From positions 248,001 through 312,000 of the forward strand of contig NZ_JACHFE010000001.1 of NCBI RefSeq assembly GCF_014201735.1: 64,000 nucleotides of DNA. Direction: 5' to 3'. Numbering within the stretch: position 1 is the first letter of the stretch; each line of letters opens with the position of its first letter. The position numbers and the translations under genes are program-made. Source of the DNA: Marinobacter oulmenensis. GTDB lineage: Bacteria > Pseudomonadota > Gammaproteobacteria > Pseudomonadales > Oleiphilaceae. A model generated the notes under the pieces. That model was not told the DNA's origin, ran no database searches, and saw nothing but the letters and a program-made list of their open reading frames with translations. Below, piece after piece: positions 37,967 through 45,407 of this stretch.

Positions 37967-39069
37967 TATTCAGACGCCTCCTGTGCTTCCCCTACGGTTT
38001 CGGTGACCTCTACCCGCTGGCCGGCACGCAGTCTCAGCAGAGCCTTGGAAACCACGGTTTCGCCCTCTTTCAGACCGGACACGATGGCAACGCGGCCGTC
38101 ACGGGTATCGCCGGTCACCACAGTGCGGCGTTTAACCACCAGCTCATCGTTGTCGTTGTTTTCAACCACAAAGACGAAGTCGCCGTAGGTGTTGTAGGAA
38201 ATGGCGGTTCTGGGAAGGGTGACTACTTCGTTGTCCCTCGGCTCGCCAGTCTGGATAGTGGCGAACATGCCCGGCTTGAGCAGCTTGCCTTCGTTGTCCA
38301 GGGTTGCCCGCACCCGAACGGTCCGGGTTTCCGGGTTGACCGAGGTGTTGATGGCGCTGATCTCCCCTTCAAAGGTCTGGTCCGGCACCGCAGCCACGGT
38401 CACACTGACCGGATAGCCGCGGGCGATCTGCGGCAGGTATTTTTCAGACAGGGTGTAGTCCACGTAGATCGGATCCAGCATGTTGATTTCAACGATCGGC
38501 GTGCCGGTGGCGATGTACTCGCCCTGGTCGACCATACGGATACCGAGGGTGCCGTCGAACGGTGCCCGGATCACTTTCTTGTTAAGCTGTGCTTCAGCCT
38601 CGTTGACACCCGCCTTGGCGACATCAAAATTGGCCTTGGCTTCGTCATACTGGGACTGGGAGATGGCACGCTTCGGCAGCAGGTCCGAGACTCTCCGGAA
38701 TTCCTGCTGGGCCAGTTCCAGTTCGGCACGGCTGGTGCGCAGGGCGGCCTTGTCGACGTCTGCATCCAGGCGTACCAGCACGTCGCCCTTGCTGACGGTG
38801 TCGCCGGATTCGAAACTGATGGACTCAATTACGCCCGGTACTTCGTTGGCGACCTCAATACCATTGATGGCTTCGATGCTGCCCACCGCCTTGATGGTGG
38901 GCTTCCATTTCTCGGTGATCGCGTCGGTAGCCGAGATCTGGGCCGGTGGTTGGGGTTGTGAGAGCTGTTTTTCCATCTGGCCGAACTGGTAGAACTTGTA
39001 GCCAAAGATTCCACCCAGCACGAGGCCGAGGAAAATGATCACGATAACGAAGCGGGAAGCAGTGCGCAT
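37966..39069 (-). CDS. RND periplasmic adaptor subunit (membrane fusion protein)
   Basis: Adaptor of 367 residues linking the RND pump to an outer-membrane channel. One N-terminal membrane helix (FVIVIIFLGLVLGGIFGY) anchors it and no lipobox is seen. Order: lipoyl half (ESGDTVSKGDVLVRLD), coiled-coil hairpin (ELELAQQEFRRVSDL), second lipoyl half (VIRAPFDGTLGIRMVDQGEY) and beta-barrel/proximal domains. The ATG at 39069 has AGGA eight bases upstream; a longer frame to 39147 lacks support. First gene of the operon. Confidence 0.92.
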   Translation of the reverse strand: MRTASRFVIVIIFLGLVLGGIFGYKFYQFGQMEKQLSQPQPPAQISATDAITEKWKPTIKAVGSIEAINGIEVANEVPGVIESISFESGDTVSKGDVLVRLDADVDKAALRTSRAELELAQQEFRRVSDLLPKRAISQSQYDEAKANFDVAKAGVNEAEAQLNKKVIRAPFDGTLGIRMVDQGEYIATGTPIVEINMLDPIYVDYTLSEKYLPQIARGYPVSVTVAAVPDQTFEGEISAINTSVNPETRTVRVRATLDNEGKLLKPGMFATIQTGEPRDNEVVTLPRTAISYNTYGDFVFVVENNDNDELVVKRRTVVTGDTRDGRVAIVSGLKEGETVVSKALLRLRAGQRVEVTETVGEAQEASE

Positions 39070-39172
39070 AAGTCTGTTCCTGGAGCTGGGGTTCCTGATG
39101 ACGATACAGTCGCCACGATAAGGAAGGCTGACATCATTAGATGACAATCAGACGGTGGCGACAAAGACAGGG

Positions 39173-39184
39173 TCTATTAATAGA
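39173..39184. promoter_or_regulatory. 12-bp perfect palindrome upstream of the RND operon
   Basis: TCTATTAATAGA, 104 bases upstream of the adaptor start in the divergent region to the J-domain gene. It could be an operator for a dimeric repressor. No regulator gene is adjacent in this window, so the owner is unknown. Confidence 0.35.
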
Positions 39185-39331
39185 ATGTCAGTTCAAGTTT
39201 AAGAATAGGATGCTACAAAAGCTGTTTGCCTTTGTCACCCGTTGACGGAGAAAAGACAGTATAAATACTGCGTCTCATTTACGATAGCGGTTCGTTATCG
39301 GACTAGTGGGCGTAATAATCGGATGGGTTTT

Positions 39332-39829
39332 ATGCAACTGATTCTGGGCCTGGCCCTGGCACTGGCGGTGTTTGTTGTGCTGAAAAAATGGGGCGCCCTG
39401 AGCCCGGAGCGCCGTAAAGGGGCGATCTGGAAAGTCGCCCTGATCGTCGCCGGTGCGCTTCTGCTGTTCATGGTGCTGACCGGACGGGTCCACGTCATCA
39501 CTGCCGGGCTGGCGGCGCTGGTACCGTTATTGCGGAAACTGCCGACATTGCTGAAGCATCTCCCGACCATTCGCCAGTGGCTGGGGCAGAATACTGCGAG
39601 CGACCATGAACAGCGCCAGGATAAGAGTGCCGGGGGCAGTGGCGGCGCCATGGATGAGCAGGAAGCCTGTGCCGTACTCGGGGTGGCGCCGGGATGCAGT
39701 CGTGAGGAGGTGATGGCGGCGCACCGTAAACTGATGCTAAAACTGCATCCGGACCGGGGCGGCAATGATTATCTGGCCGCCCGACTGAATGAGGCCCGGG
39801 ATATTCTGATCGGCCGGCGGGGCGGTTGA
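39332..39829 (+). CDS. membrane-anchored J-domain protein
   Basis: Protein of 165 residues with two N-terminal membrane helices (LILGLALALAVFVVL and VALIVAGALLLFMVL), a central linker and a short C-terminal J domain (ACAVLGVAPGCSREEVMAAH, then HPDRGGNDYLAARLNEAR). The HPD is intact. It resembles TIM14/DjlC-type J proteins where the J domain faces the cytoplasm and recruits DnaK at the membrane. The ATG at 39332 has GGATGGG nearby. Its stop abuts the stop of the convergent gene (TGATCA). Confidence 0.87.
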   Translation: MQLILGLALALAVFVVLKKWGALSPERRKGAIWKVALIVAGALLLFMVLTGRVHVITAGLAALVPLLRKLPTLLKHLPTIRQWLGQNTASDHEQRQDKSAGGSGGAMDEQEACAVLGVAPGCSREEVMAAHRKLMLKLHPDRGGNDYLAARLNEARDILIGRRGG

Positions 39830-40630
39830 TCAGGGCAGTACGTCCACCTTCACTTCCACCGCCATGTTTTCTGAACGCTTGCCGGTCACGCGGTAGGTGA
39901 TGCCCTCCTGCTGGCCGGTCATTTCCGTTTTTGTTCCACCCAGTGGCACCCATTGTCCCGGTTCTACCTGGCGGATGGTCATCAGGGCTTCAGTTTCATA
40001 ACCCTCAATGGCGGCCGGATCTTCTTCGAAGGATACAATGGTCAGTTCTACTGCCTGATTCGACAGGGCCCGGGGGCTGACCACAAAGCCGCTGCGGGTT
40101 GAGACCTGTTGCAGGATGGCCGCAGGGTTACGCCCGCCTTTAACGGCAAAGGGCAGGGTGCGGACAGTGCCAGAAGTGATATGGGCCGATTGACCGTCCT
40201 GCACCACCAACTGCCTTTGGCGGCTCGACGTTGTGCTGATAGTCTTGCTCTGCACATTGGCACTGGCGGCGCCATTGTTCATGGAAACGCCACCGCCGGA
40301 ACGCTTGCCACCGATGTCCTGACGGTAGCGCACGGTCACCCGCATCTGCACCGGTGGCACATCGAACGAGTTTACCAGCATGCCGATTTCCTCCAGCAAC
40401 CGGGGCTCGCCACGGACCACCAGTTGCTGCCCCTGAGAGGTCAGGACAACCCCATCCTGCTGGTAGAGTGGGCGTATCTGTCCGGCCACGTCTTCCGCCG
40501 GGCGATTGCTGAGTTCGAAAACCCGGGTTTCGGCGTGGGCCAGGTTGGATGTGGCAATCAGTGCTGGTAACAGCAGCAGCCAGAGAGTCACGGCCGACAG
40601 GCGTGAGCGGAGAAGGGCAGCAGGATTCAT
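39830..40630 (-). CDS. short secretin-like periplasmic protein
   Basis: Exported protein of 266 residues. A signal peptide (LWLLLLPALIATSNLAHA) is followed by a NolW/secretin_N-like repeat (FELSNRPAEDVAGQIRPLYQ, VLTSQGQQLVVRGEPRLLEEI) and then a region reminiscent of the start of a secretin domain (LVVQDGQSAHITSGTVRTLP). It is far too short to form a secretin channel, and no type II/IV secretion genes are near. A periplasmic accessory of an envelope machine is possible. A ribosome site (GGAGGCC) precedes the start. Confidence 0.7.
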   Translation of the reverse strand: MNPAALLRSRLSAVTLWLLLLPALIATSNLAHAETRVFELSNRPAEDVAGQIRPLYQQDGVVLTSQGQQLVVRGEPRLLEEIGMLVNSFDVPPVQMRVTVRYRQDIGGKRSGGGVSMNNGAASANVQSKTISTTSSRQRQLVVQDGQSAHITSGTVRTLPFAVKGGRNPAAILQQVSTRSGFVVSPRALSNQAVELTIVSFEEDPAAIEGYETEALMTIRQVEPGQWVPLGGTKTEMTGQQEGITYRVTGKRSENMAVEVKVDVLP

Positions 40631-40684
40631 CAGGGCCTCCGGAGTGGAATAGGGGCGGCAAACAGGAATTCCCGGTAACAGGTG

Positions 40685-40714
40685 TTGCCAAACTTAAAAC
40701 CACGGGTATATAGT
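40685..40714 (+). promoter_or_regulatory. candidate promoter of the aro leader
   Basis: TTGCCA (-35) and TATAGT (-10), each matching consensus at five of six positions, 18 bases apart. Transcription would begin near 40721, almost at the leader ATG, so translation from 40722 would be nearly leaderless unless another promoter exists further upstream. Confidence 0.5.
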
Positions 40715-40721
40715 GGAAAGC

Positions 40722-40859
40722 ATGAAGACCTTAAACGCAGCCTGTCAATTGAATGTTCTGAAAGCTTTCGGCCAAGAGCTGAAGGCCGCAGGTTCTGCTG
40801 TGTTTTTCTGGTGGTTTGGTTATGGCTTTTATTTTAGCCAGAGCCCGGGCCGCCCATAG
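40722..40859 (+). CDS. aromatic leader peptide of DAHP synthase
   Basis: Small open frame of 45 codons directly upstream of the DAHP synthase gene. Codons 28-38 read FFWWFGYGFYF: five Phe (one more follows from codon 16), two Trp and two Tyr in eleven residues, the three end products of the pathway. It begins MKTLNAAC and ends SQSPGRP before TAG. GTG 40800 is an alternative start that would give a 19-residue peptide beginning directly with the aromatic run, with AGG eight bases upstream. It overlaps no real gene. By analogy with trpL and pheL, ribosome stalling here would sense aromatic amino acid supply. No function is expected for the peptide itself. Confidence 0.8.
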   Translation: MKTLNAACQLNVLKAFGQELKAAGSAVFFWWFGYGFYFSQSPGRP

Positions 40860-40927
40860 GAACTTCATCGACCGAACACAACGAGGAAGGCAGCCCGGCA
40901 AGCAACCCAGGCTGCCACCGGACTCAG
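40845..40927 (+). promoter_or_regulatory. competing stems of the aro attenuator
   Basis: Segment 1, CCGGGCCGCC (40845-40854, in the last leader codons), can pair with segment 2, GGCAGCCCGG (40889-40898), at nine of ten positions. Segment 2 (40889-40895) can instead pair perfectly over 7 bp with segment 3, GGCTGCC (40910-40916). A ribosome at the leader stop would cover segment 1; one stalled on the aromatic codons would not. Segment 3 has weaker complementarity to the terminator arms (GCC-A-CCGG at 40914-40921 with CCGGGGC at 40950-40956). Confidence 0.6.
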
Positions 40928-40962
40928 AAAGCCCCGACTGGTAGCCCAGCCGGGGCTTTTTT
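40928..40962 (+). terminator. attenuator terminator before DAHP synthase
   Basis: AAAGCCCCG-A-CTGG / CCAG-C-CGGGGCTTT with loop TAGC, one mismatch in the stem and a run of six T. It lies between the leader peptide and the DAHP synthase start, so it can only be an attenuator, not the end of an upstream gene. Confidence 0.93.
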
Positions 40963-40993
40963 GATTCTGACACAGGGAAACAGGAAGCAAGAC

Positions 40994-42046
40994 ATGAACA
41001 TGCCACTGAGCGCTGAAACTCTGGACTCGCAGCAACTGAGCCGTTGCCAGAACCGCCAGGAAACCCGACTGCCCACGGCTCTGGAGCTTCGGGCGCAGTT
41101 TCCGGTAAGCGAGGCGGCGACTCGCCGGATCGCCGGGTATCGTGAGCAGGTTCGCCAGGTGCTCCACGGCGAGGATGACAGGGTGCTGATTGTGATGGGC
41201 CCCTGCTCGATTCATGATGAGGACGCAGCCCTGGATTACGCCCGCCGGTTAAAGGCGTTGGCGGATGAGGTCAGCGACCGTTTCCTGATTGTCATGCGCG
41301 CCTATCTGGAGAAGCCGCGCACCACGGTGGGTTGGAAAGGTTTGCTTTACGATCCCGAACGCACCGGTGACGGCAATCTGAAACTGGGGCTGGAACGATC
41401 CCGCCGGTTGCTCCTGGCGCTGACCGATCTGGGTCTGCCGGTGGCAACCGAAGCACTGAGCCCGTTCATGATGGATTACCTGGGCGACCTGGTGAGCTGG
41501 ACGGCGATCGGGGCCCGCACCACCGAGTCCCAGATCCACCGGGAAATGGTCAGTGGCCTGCCCATGCCCGTGGGCTTCAAGAACGGCACCGATGGTGGCA
41601 CTGCCGTGGCCATCAATGCCATGAAGTCCGGAGCCCATCCCCATCACCACATGGGCATTTCCCATTGTGGCTCACCGGCGATGATCTCCACACCGGGCAA
41701 TCCGGATACCCATCTGGTGCTGCGCGGCGGCCGGGGCATGACCAACTACGACGAGCTGAGCATCGCCCGGGCTCTGGAAGAGCTGGAACTGGCCGGCGTG
41801 AACCGGGCGGTGATGGTGGACTGCAGTCACGACAATGCCCGCAAACAGGCAGAACGGCAGATGGAGATTGCCCGGGATGTCATGGCCCAGAGACGGGCGG
41901 GCAACGACGCCATCCGGGGACTCATGCTGGAGAGCTTCCTGGTCTTCGGGCGCCAGGATGACAGCGACGAGCTGATCTATGGTTGCTCGCTTACCGATCC
42001 GTGCCTGGGCTGGGAACAGACGGAGGCTCTGATCCGCTCACTGTAG
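40994..42046 (+). CDS. 3-deoxy-7-phosphoheptulonate (DAHP) synthase, class I
   Basis: First enzyme of the shikimate pathway, condensing phosphoenolpyruvate and erythrose 4-phosphate; 350 residues, the AroF/AroG/AroH class. Motifs: VMGPCSIHDEDAALDYA, YLEKPRTTVGWKGLLYDP, GARTTESQIHREM, GFKNGTDGGTAVAINAM and MVDCSHDNARK with metal ligands. The ATG at 40994 has AGGAAG six bases upstream. Which amino acid feeds back on the enzyme cannot be read by eye. The leader and terminator upstream suggest transcriptional attenuation by aromatic amino acids. The 3' end overlaps the convergent LysE gene by 56 bases. Confidence 0.95.
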   Translation: MNMPLSAETLDSQQLSRCQNRQETRLPTALELRAQFPVSEAATRRIAGYREQVRQVLHGEDDRVLIVMGPCSIHDEDAALDYARRLKALADEVSDRFLIVMRAYLEKPRTTVGWKGLLYDPERTGDGNLKLGLERSRRLLLALTDLGLPVATEALSPFMMDYLGDLVSWTAIGARTTESQIHREMVSGLPMPVGFKNGTDGGTAVAINAMKSGAHPHHHMGISHCGSPAMISTPGNPDTHLVLRGGRGMTNYDELSIARALEELELAGVNRAVMVDCSHDNARKQAERQMEIARDVMAQRRAGNDAIRGLMLESFLVFGRQDDSDELIYGCSLTDPCLGWEQTEALIRSL

Positions 42047-42662
42047 ACAGCAGAAGCTGCCCGGCCAGCAGGAGCAGGATGCCGCCCATCACCCGGTCCA
42101 GCCAGTGTCCGAAACGGTTGAAACCACGGCGTACCCTGGGGTGGGTGAAAAACAGGGCGACCATGGCAAACCAGAGGCCGGTGGCCAGAGCCATATAGAG
42201 GCCATAGGCTGCCTGCAGCAGCACCGGTGTCTGTGGATCAATCACAACCGAGAACAGCGACACGAAGAACAGGGTGGCCTTGGGATTGAGCGCGTTGGTC
42301 AGAAAACCAAGCCGGAACGCCGACCAGCCGCTCTGGTACTCCCGTTTGGTGGTATCCACGTGCAGGCCGCCGGCCTTCGCGCGCAGGCAGTGCCAGGCAA
42401 TCCACAACAGATAGACGGCACCGACCACTTTCAGGACGGTAAACAGCAGGATGGACTGCTGGATAATCAGGCCAATTCCGAGCAGTGAATAGGCCACATG
42501 CACCAGGATGGCCAGACCAATTCCCACGGCGGTGAGCATGGCATTGCGGCGGGCCTGGGTCAGAGCCTGGCGAAGCATCACCGCAAAGTCCGGTCCCGGG
42601 CTGGCAACGGCCAGCAGATGAACCAGAGCCACCGTTGCGAATTCCAGCCAATACGTCTGCAC
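41991..42662 (-). CDS. LysE family exporter
   Basis: Inner-membrane amino-acid or metabolite exporter, 223 residues with about six helices. The N-terminal family mark is LLAVASPGPDFAVMLRQAL; GFLTNALNPKATLFFVSLF is the second conserved part. The GTG at 42662 has GGGGGAAG seven bases upstream and gives the usual length; an earlier ATG adds an atypical stretch. Substrate could be lysine, threonine, homoserine or another metabolite. Its end overlaps the convergent DAHP synthase gene. Confidence 0.88.
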   Translation of the reverse strand: MQTYWLEFATVALVHLLAVASPGPDFAVMLRQALTQARRNAMLTAVGIGLAILVHVAYSLLGIGLIIQQSILLFTVLKVVGAVYLLWIAWHCLRAKAGGLHVDTTKREYQSGWSAFRLGFLTNALNPKATLFFVSLFSVVIDPQTPVLLQAAYGLYMALATGLWFAMVALFFTHPRVRRGFNRFGHWLDRVMGGILLLLAGQLLLSTVSGSEPPSVPSPGTDR

Positions 42663-42813
42663 AGTTTGTCTTCCCCCGGTGATGTCCACGATGTGATATG
42701 GCGCAAGCATAAGGGCAATTTTCCGGAATTGCACCTGTCATAATGCCATCGGGTTTCTATACTGATCCCGTAATCTACCGGAAAGACGCCAGTTTTGATG
42801 CCAGGGGAGAGCT

Positions 42814-44253
42814 ATGAACAAGCGCGAGGTGGATGTTGCCGTTATCGGTGCCGGAACAGCTGGCATGGTGGCCTACCGGCAGGTCAGCCGGGTCACCGAC
42901 CGGGTTGTGCTGATCGAGGGCAACCAGTATGGCACCACCTGTGCCCGGGTAGGCTGTATGCCCAGCAAGTTGTTGATCGCCGCGGCAGACCGGGCCCACG
43001 AGATGGCCCATGCCGAACTCTTCGGGGTCGCCCCGGGTGGAGTTTCCATCGACGGCCGCCGGGTCATGGAGCGGGTACGCAATGAACGGGACCGGTTCGT
43101 GGAGCCTGTGGTCCGTTCCATGCAGTCCCTGCCCGAGGCCCATCGGCTGATGGGGCACGCCCGTTTTCTGGATGCTCACCGCCTGGTGGTGGGGGATCAC
43201 ACCGAAGTCACGGCGGAACGTATTGTCATCGCCACCGGCTCACGCCCGGCCATCCCCGGCCAGCTCAAGGGGGCAAAGGATCGTCTGGTGGTCAACGACA
43301 ACCTGTTTGACTGGGAGGATCTGCCCGATTCTGTGGCGGTCTTCGGCCCCGGGGTGATCGGGCTGGAGCTTGGCCAGGCGCTGAGCCGGCTCGGCGTCCG
43401 TGTGCGGGTTTTCGGACGGGGTGGCTCACTGGGCTCGATCCAGGACGGGCGCATCCGGGATTACGCACTGGCGACCTTCCGCTCGGAATTCCCGCTGGAA
43501 CCGGGGGCGGAGGTCAGTGAGGTTCGCCGAACGGATGACGGCGTTGAGATCGCTTACAGCGTTGATGGCCGGCAGGCCCGGGAAACCTTTGATTACCTGC
43601 TGGCGGCAACGGGCCGTCGCCCTAACGTGGATCAGCTTGATATCCAGAATGCCGGGATTGATCTGGACGACCGGGGGATGCCCGTGTTCGATCCTTACAC
43701 CCTGCGTTGTGGCGAGAGCCATATCTTTGTCGCCGGTGACGTCGACAATGACCGCCCCCTGTTGCATGAGGCCGCAGACGAAGGCCGCATTGCCGGGGAC
43801 AATGCGGCCAGTTGGCCGGAGGTTAAGGCCGGACTGCGCAAGACCCCGTTATCCGTGGTGTTCACCGATCCCCAGATTGCCCGGGTTGGTCTGACCCTGG
43901 ACCAGGTGTCGGATGCCTGCAAAGGCTGTTTCGCTGTGGGTGAGGTGAGCTTTGAAAACCAGGGCCGCAGCCGGGTCATCGGCCGAAACCGGGGATTGCT
44001 GAGGGTTTATGGCGAGCATGGCTCCGGCCGATTCATGGGGGCGGAAATGTTCGGGCCGGCGGCCGAGCACATCGCCCATCTGCTGGCCTGGTCGATCGAG
44101 CAGCGGATGAATGTGGCCGAAATGCTGGCCATGCCGTTCTATCATCCGGTCATCGAGGAGGGCGTGCGCACAGCGCTGAAGGATCTGAACGGCAAGCTCA
44201 ACATGGGGCCGGGCGCGGGAGAGGACTGTATGGAATGTGGCCCGGGCACCTGA
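42814..44253 (+). CDS. dihydrolipoyl dehydrogenase family flavoprotein
   Basis: Pyridine-nucleotide disulfide oxidoreductase of 479 residues. FAD motif VAVIGAGTAGMVAYRQ, redox cysteines in TTCARVGCMPSKLL, NAD motif VFGPGVIGLELGQALSR, and C-terminal FYHPVIEEG with the His/Glu pair. It is a stand-alone gene with no E1 or E2 neighbours and is divergent enough from the gene at 9878 that another substrate is likely. The extended C terminus ends in a Cys pair (DCMECGPGT), which is unusual and resembles a metal-binding or thiol tail. The start has GGGGAGAG upstream. Confidence 0.88.
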   Translation: MNKREVDVAVIGAGTAGMVAYRQVSRVTDRVVLIEGNQYGTTCARVGCMPSKLLIAAADRAHEMAHAELFGVAPGGVSIDGRRVMERVRNERDRFVEPVVRSMQSLPEAHRLMGHARFLDAHRLVVGDHTEVTAERIVIATGSRPAIPGQLKGAKDRLVVNDNLFDWEDLPDSVAVFGPGVIGLELGQALSRLGVRVRVFGRGGSLGSIQDGRIRDYALATFRSEFPLEPGAEVSEVRRTDDGVEIAYSVDGRQARETFDYLLAATGRRPNVDQLDIQNAGIDLDDRGMPVFDPYTLRCGESHIFVAGDVDNDRPLLHEAADEGRIAGDNAASWPEVKAGLRKTPLSVVFTDPQIARVGLTLDQVSDACKGCFAVGEVSFENQGRSRVIGRNRGLLRVYGEHGSGRFMGAEMFGPAAEHIAHLLAWSIEQRMNVAEMLAMPFYHPVIEEGVRTALKDLNGKLNMGPGAGEDCMECGPGT

Positions 44254-44261
44254 GCCCGGGC
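44240..44261. terminator. GC-rich hairpin at the end of the flavoprotein gene
   Basis: GCCCGGGC-ACCTGA-GCCCGGGC, 8-bp perfect stem spanning the stop codon. Only a weak T-rich stretch follows (TGTTGCCTTT), so termination is likely but not certain. Confidence 0.5.
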
Positions 44262-44275
44262 GCTGTTGCCTTTGA

Positions 44276-44551
44276 TCAGACAGTCTGGTGGGCGCCGGGC
44301 GGCAAATGGCCCGCGCCCCCGGTTGTATTTCTCTGGTGCCGGGCCCATATCTTTTCATGGAAGAAGTAGGCAACGGTGTTAATGGCCGGTTCGACCATAG
44401 CGATCAGACTGCCGATCAGGATATCGCCGGTCAGGATGTAAGCCACCGTGAAGGCCACCGTAAAGTGGGTAATGGCGAAGGTCATGGTCTTCAGTAACGA
44501 CTGGTCACCCTTCGTGCCATGGTTGTGGACAAACAGTTTCAGTGTGCTCAT
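44276..44551 (-). CDS. DUF2061 family membrane protein
   Basis: Small inner-membrane protein of 91 residues. The segment SLLKTMTFAITHFTVAFTVAY, then TGDILIGSLIAMVEPAINTV and YFFHEKIWAR, fits DUF2061 (conserved HExxW-like end). Two helices are predicted. Function unknown. Divergent from the Dps-type gene across a region that carries OxyR-like repeats. Confidence 0.8.
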   Translation of the reverse strand: MSTLKLFVHNHGTKGDQSLLKTMTFAITHFTVAFTVAYILTGDILIGSLIAMVEPAINTVAYFFHEKIWARHQRNTTGGAGHLPPGAHQTV

Positions 44552-44635
44552 GACGGGCTCCGCAAATCACAGGTGTATGCTTGTATTTAAGGGCAAACGA
44601 TAATTGTTTCCAAATAAAATGTTTGATGGCTTTTG

Positions 44636-44683
44636 ATAGGTGATTGCTATGAGCTGCCCGTGGCAGTCATAAGCTGGATCTAT
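44636..44683. promoter_or_regulatory. OxyR-like repeated tetrads between DUF2061 and dps
   Basis: ATAG-N7-CTAT (44636-44650) and ATAA-N7-CTAT (44669-44683) lie on one 11-base grid: tetrads at 0, 11, 33 and 44 with the middle position missing. OxyR sites have four tetrads at 11-base spacing. The two dyads are one step further apart than the classical site. Confidence 0.35.
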
Positions 44684-44776
44684 AAGCGGAATTGAGTGAT
44701 TAAACTGGGGTATTGAAACCTTGCAGTTTATAGTTAAAACCAGAGTAAAACCCAGCAACGAATCAGGAGGTTCAAC

Positions 44777-45250
44777 ATGGGTAAGAACTTCATCGGCCTC
44801 GATACCGAGAAAACTCAGAATCTGGCAGACGCACTGAACAACCTGCTGTCGAACTACCAGATCTTTTACATGAACGTCCGTGGCTACCACTGGAACATCA
44901 AGGGCGACAACTTCTTTGAACTGCACGCGAAGTTCGAGGAGCTGTACGATGATCTGCTGCTGAAAATCGACGAGATCGCCGAGCGGGTTCTGACCCTTGG
45001 GCATCGTCCGGCGCACGCCTACAGCACGTACATGGAGAAATCCGAAGTGCCTGAGCGCAAGGACGTGTCCGATGGTAAAGAAGCCGTTGGTGACATTGTG
45101 GAGAGCATGGGCAAGCTGATTGCCAAACAGCGCCAACTGCTGAACCTGGCCGGTGATGCCGAGGACGAAGGCACCGCCTCGCTGATGAGCGACTACATCA
45201 CCGAGCAGGAAAAAACCGTGTGGATGTACCGCAGCTACCTGGGTGAATAA
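44777..45250 (+). CDS. dps: Dps family DNA-protecting ferritin
   Basis: Dodecameric mini-ferritin of 157 residues that oxidises and stores iron and protects DNA under oxidative stress or starvation. The ferroxidase ligands are in GYHWNIKGDNFFELHAKFEE and YDDLLLKIDEIAERV (His, His, Asp, Glu); the helix bundle ends QEKTVWMYRSYLGE. The start has AGGAGG eight bases upstream. The N-terminal tail has few lysines, so DNA binding may be weak. OxyR-like tetrads lie upstream and a UUCG-loop terminator downstream. Confidence 0.93.
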   Translation: MGKNFIGLDTEKTQNLADALNNLLSNYQIFYMNVRGYHWNIKGDNFFELHAKFEELYDDLLLKIDEIAERVLTLGHRPAHAYSTYMEKSEVPERKDVSDGKEAVGDIVESMGKLIAKQRQLLNLAGDAEDEGTASLMSDYITEQEKTVWMYRSYLGE

Positions 45251-45277
45251 TCCCGGCGTGTAAGCGTGTGAATAGAG

Positions 45278-45302
45278 CGGCGACCTTCGGGTCGCCGTTT
45301 TT
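45278..45302 (+). terminator. rho-independent terminator of dps
   Basis: CGGCGACC-TTCG-GGTCGCCG followed by TTTTT; an 8-bp stem with a UUCG tetraloop. Confidence 0.95.
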
Positions 45303-45322
45303 GTAACAGTCCTGCCTTGAAA

Positions 45323-45374
45323 CTGTCTTCTTTCTGACCCTTCTTTGTCATGGCTTCTCACTAGTTTCTGTCAC
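45323..45374 (+). promoter_or_regulatory. Pho-box-like direct repeats
   Basis: Seven-base units CTGTCTT (45323), CTGACCC (45334) and TTGTCAT (45345) are spaced exactly 11 bases apart with AT-rich gaps, as in PhoB boxes (CTGTCAT-N4-CTGTCAT). A fourth CTGTCAC is at 45368. The gene start is at 45408. Confidence 0.4.
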
Positions 45375-45407
45375 CAACCAAAACACGACAGAAACAGGGA
45401 GATGTCC

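Noticed and set aside
40731..41006. Minus-strand frame covering the aro leader
   Set aside because: Crosses the attenuator terminator and has no homology signs; the plus-strand leader explains the region better.
44567..45361. Minus-strand open frame opposite dps
   Set aside because: Overlaps dps, its terminator and its promoter region; no domain or ribosome site.
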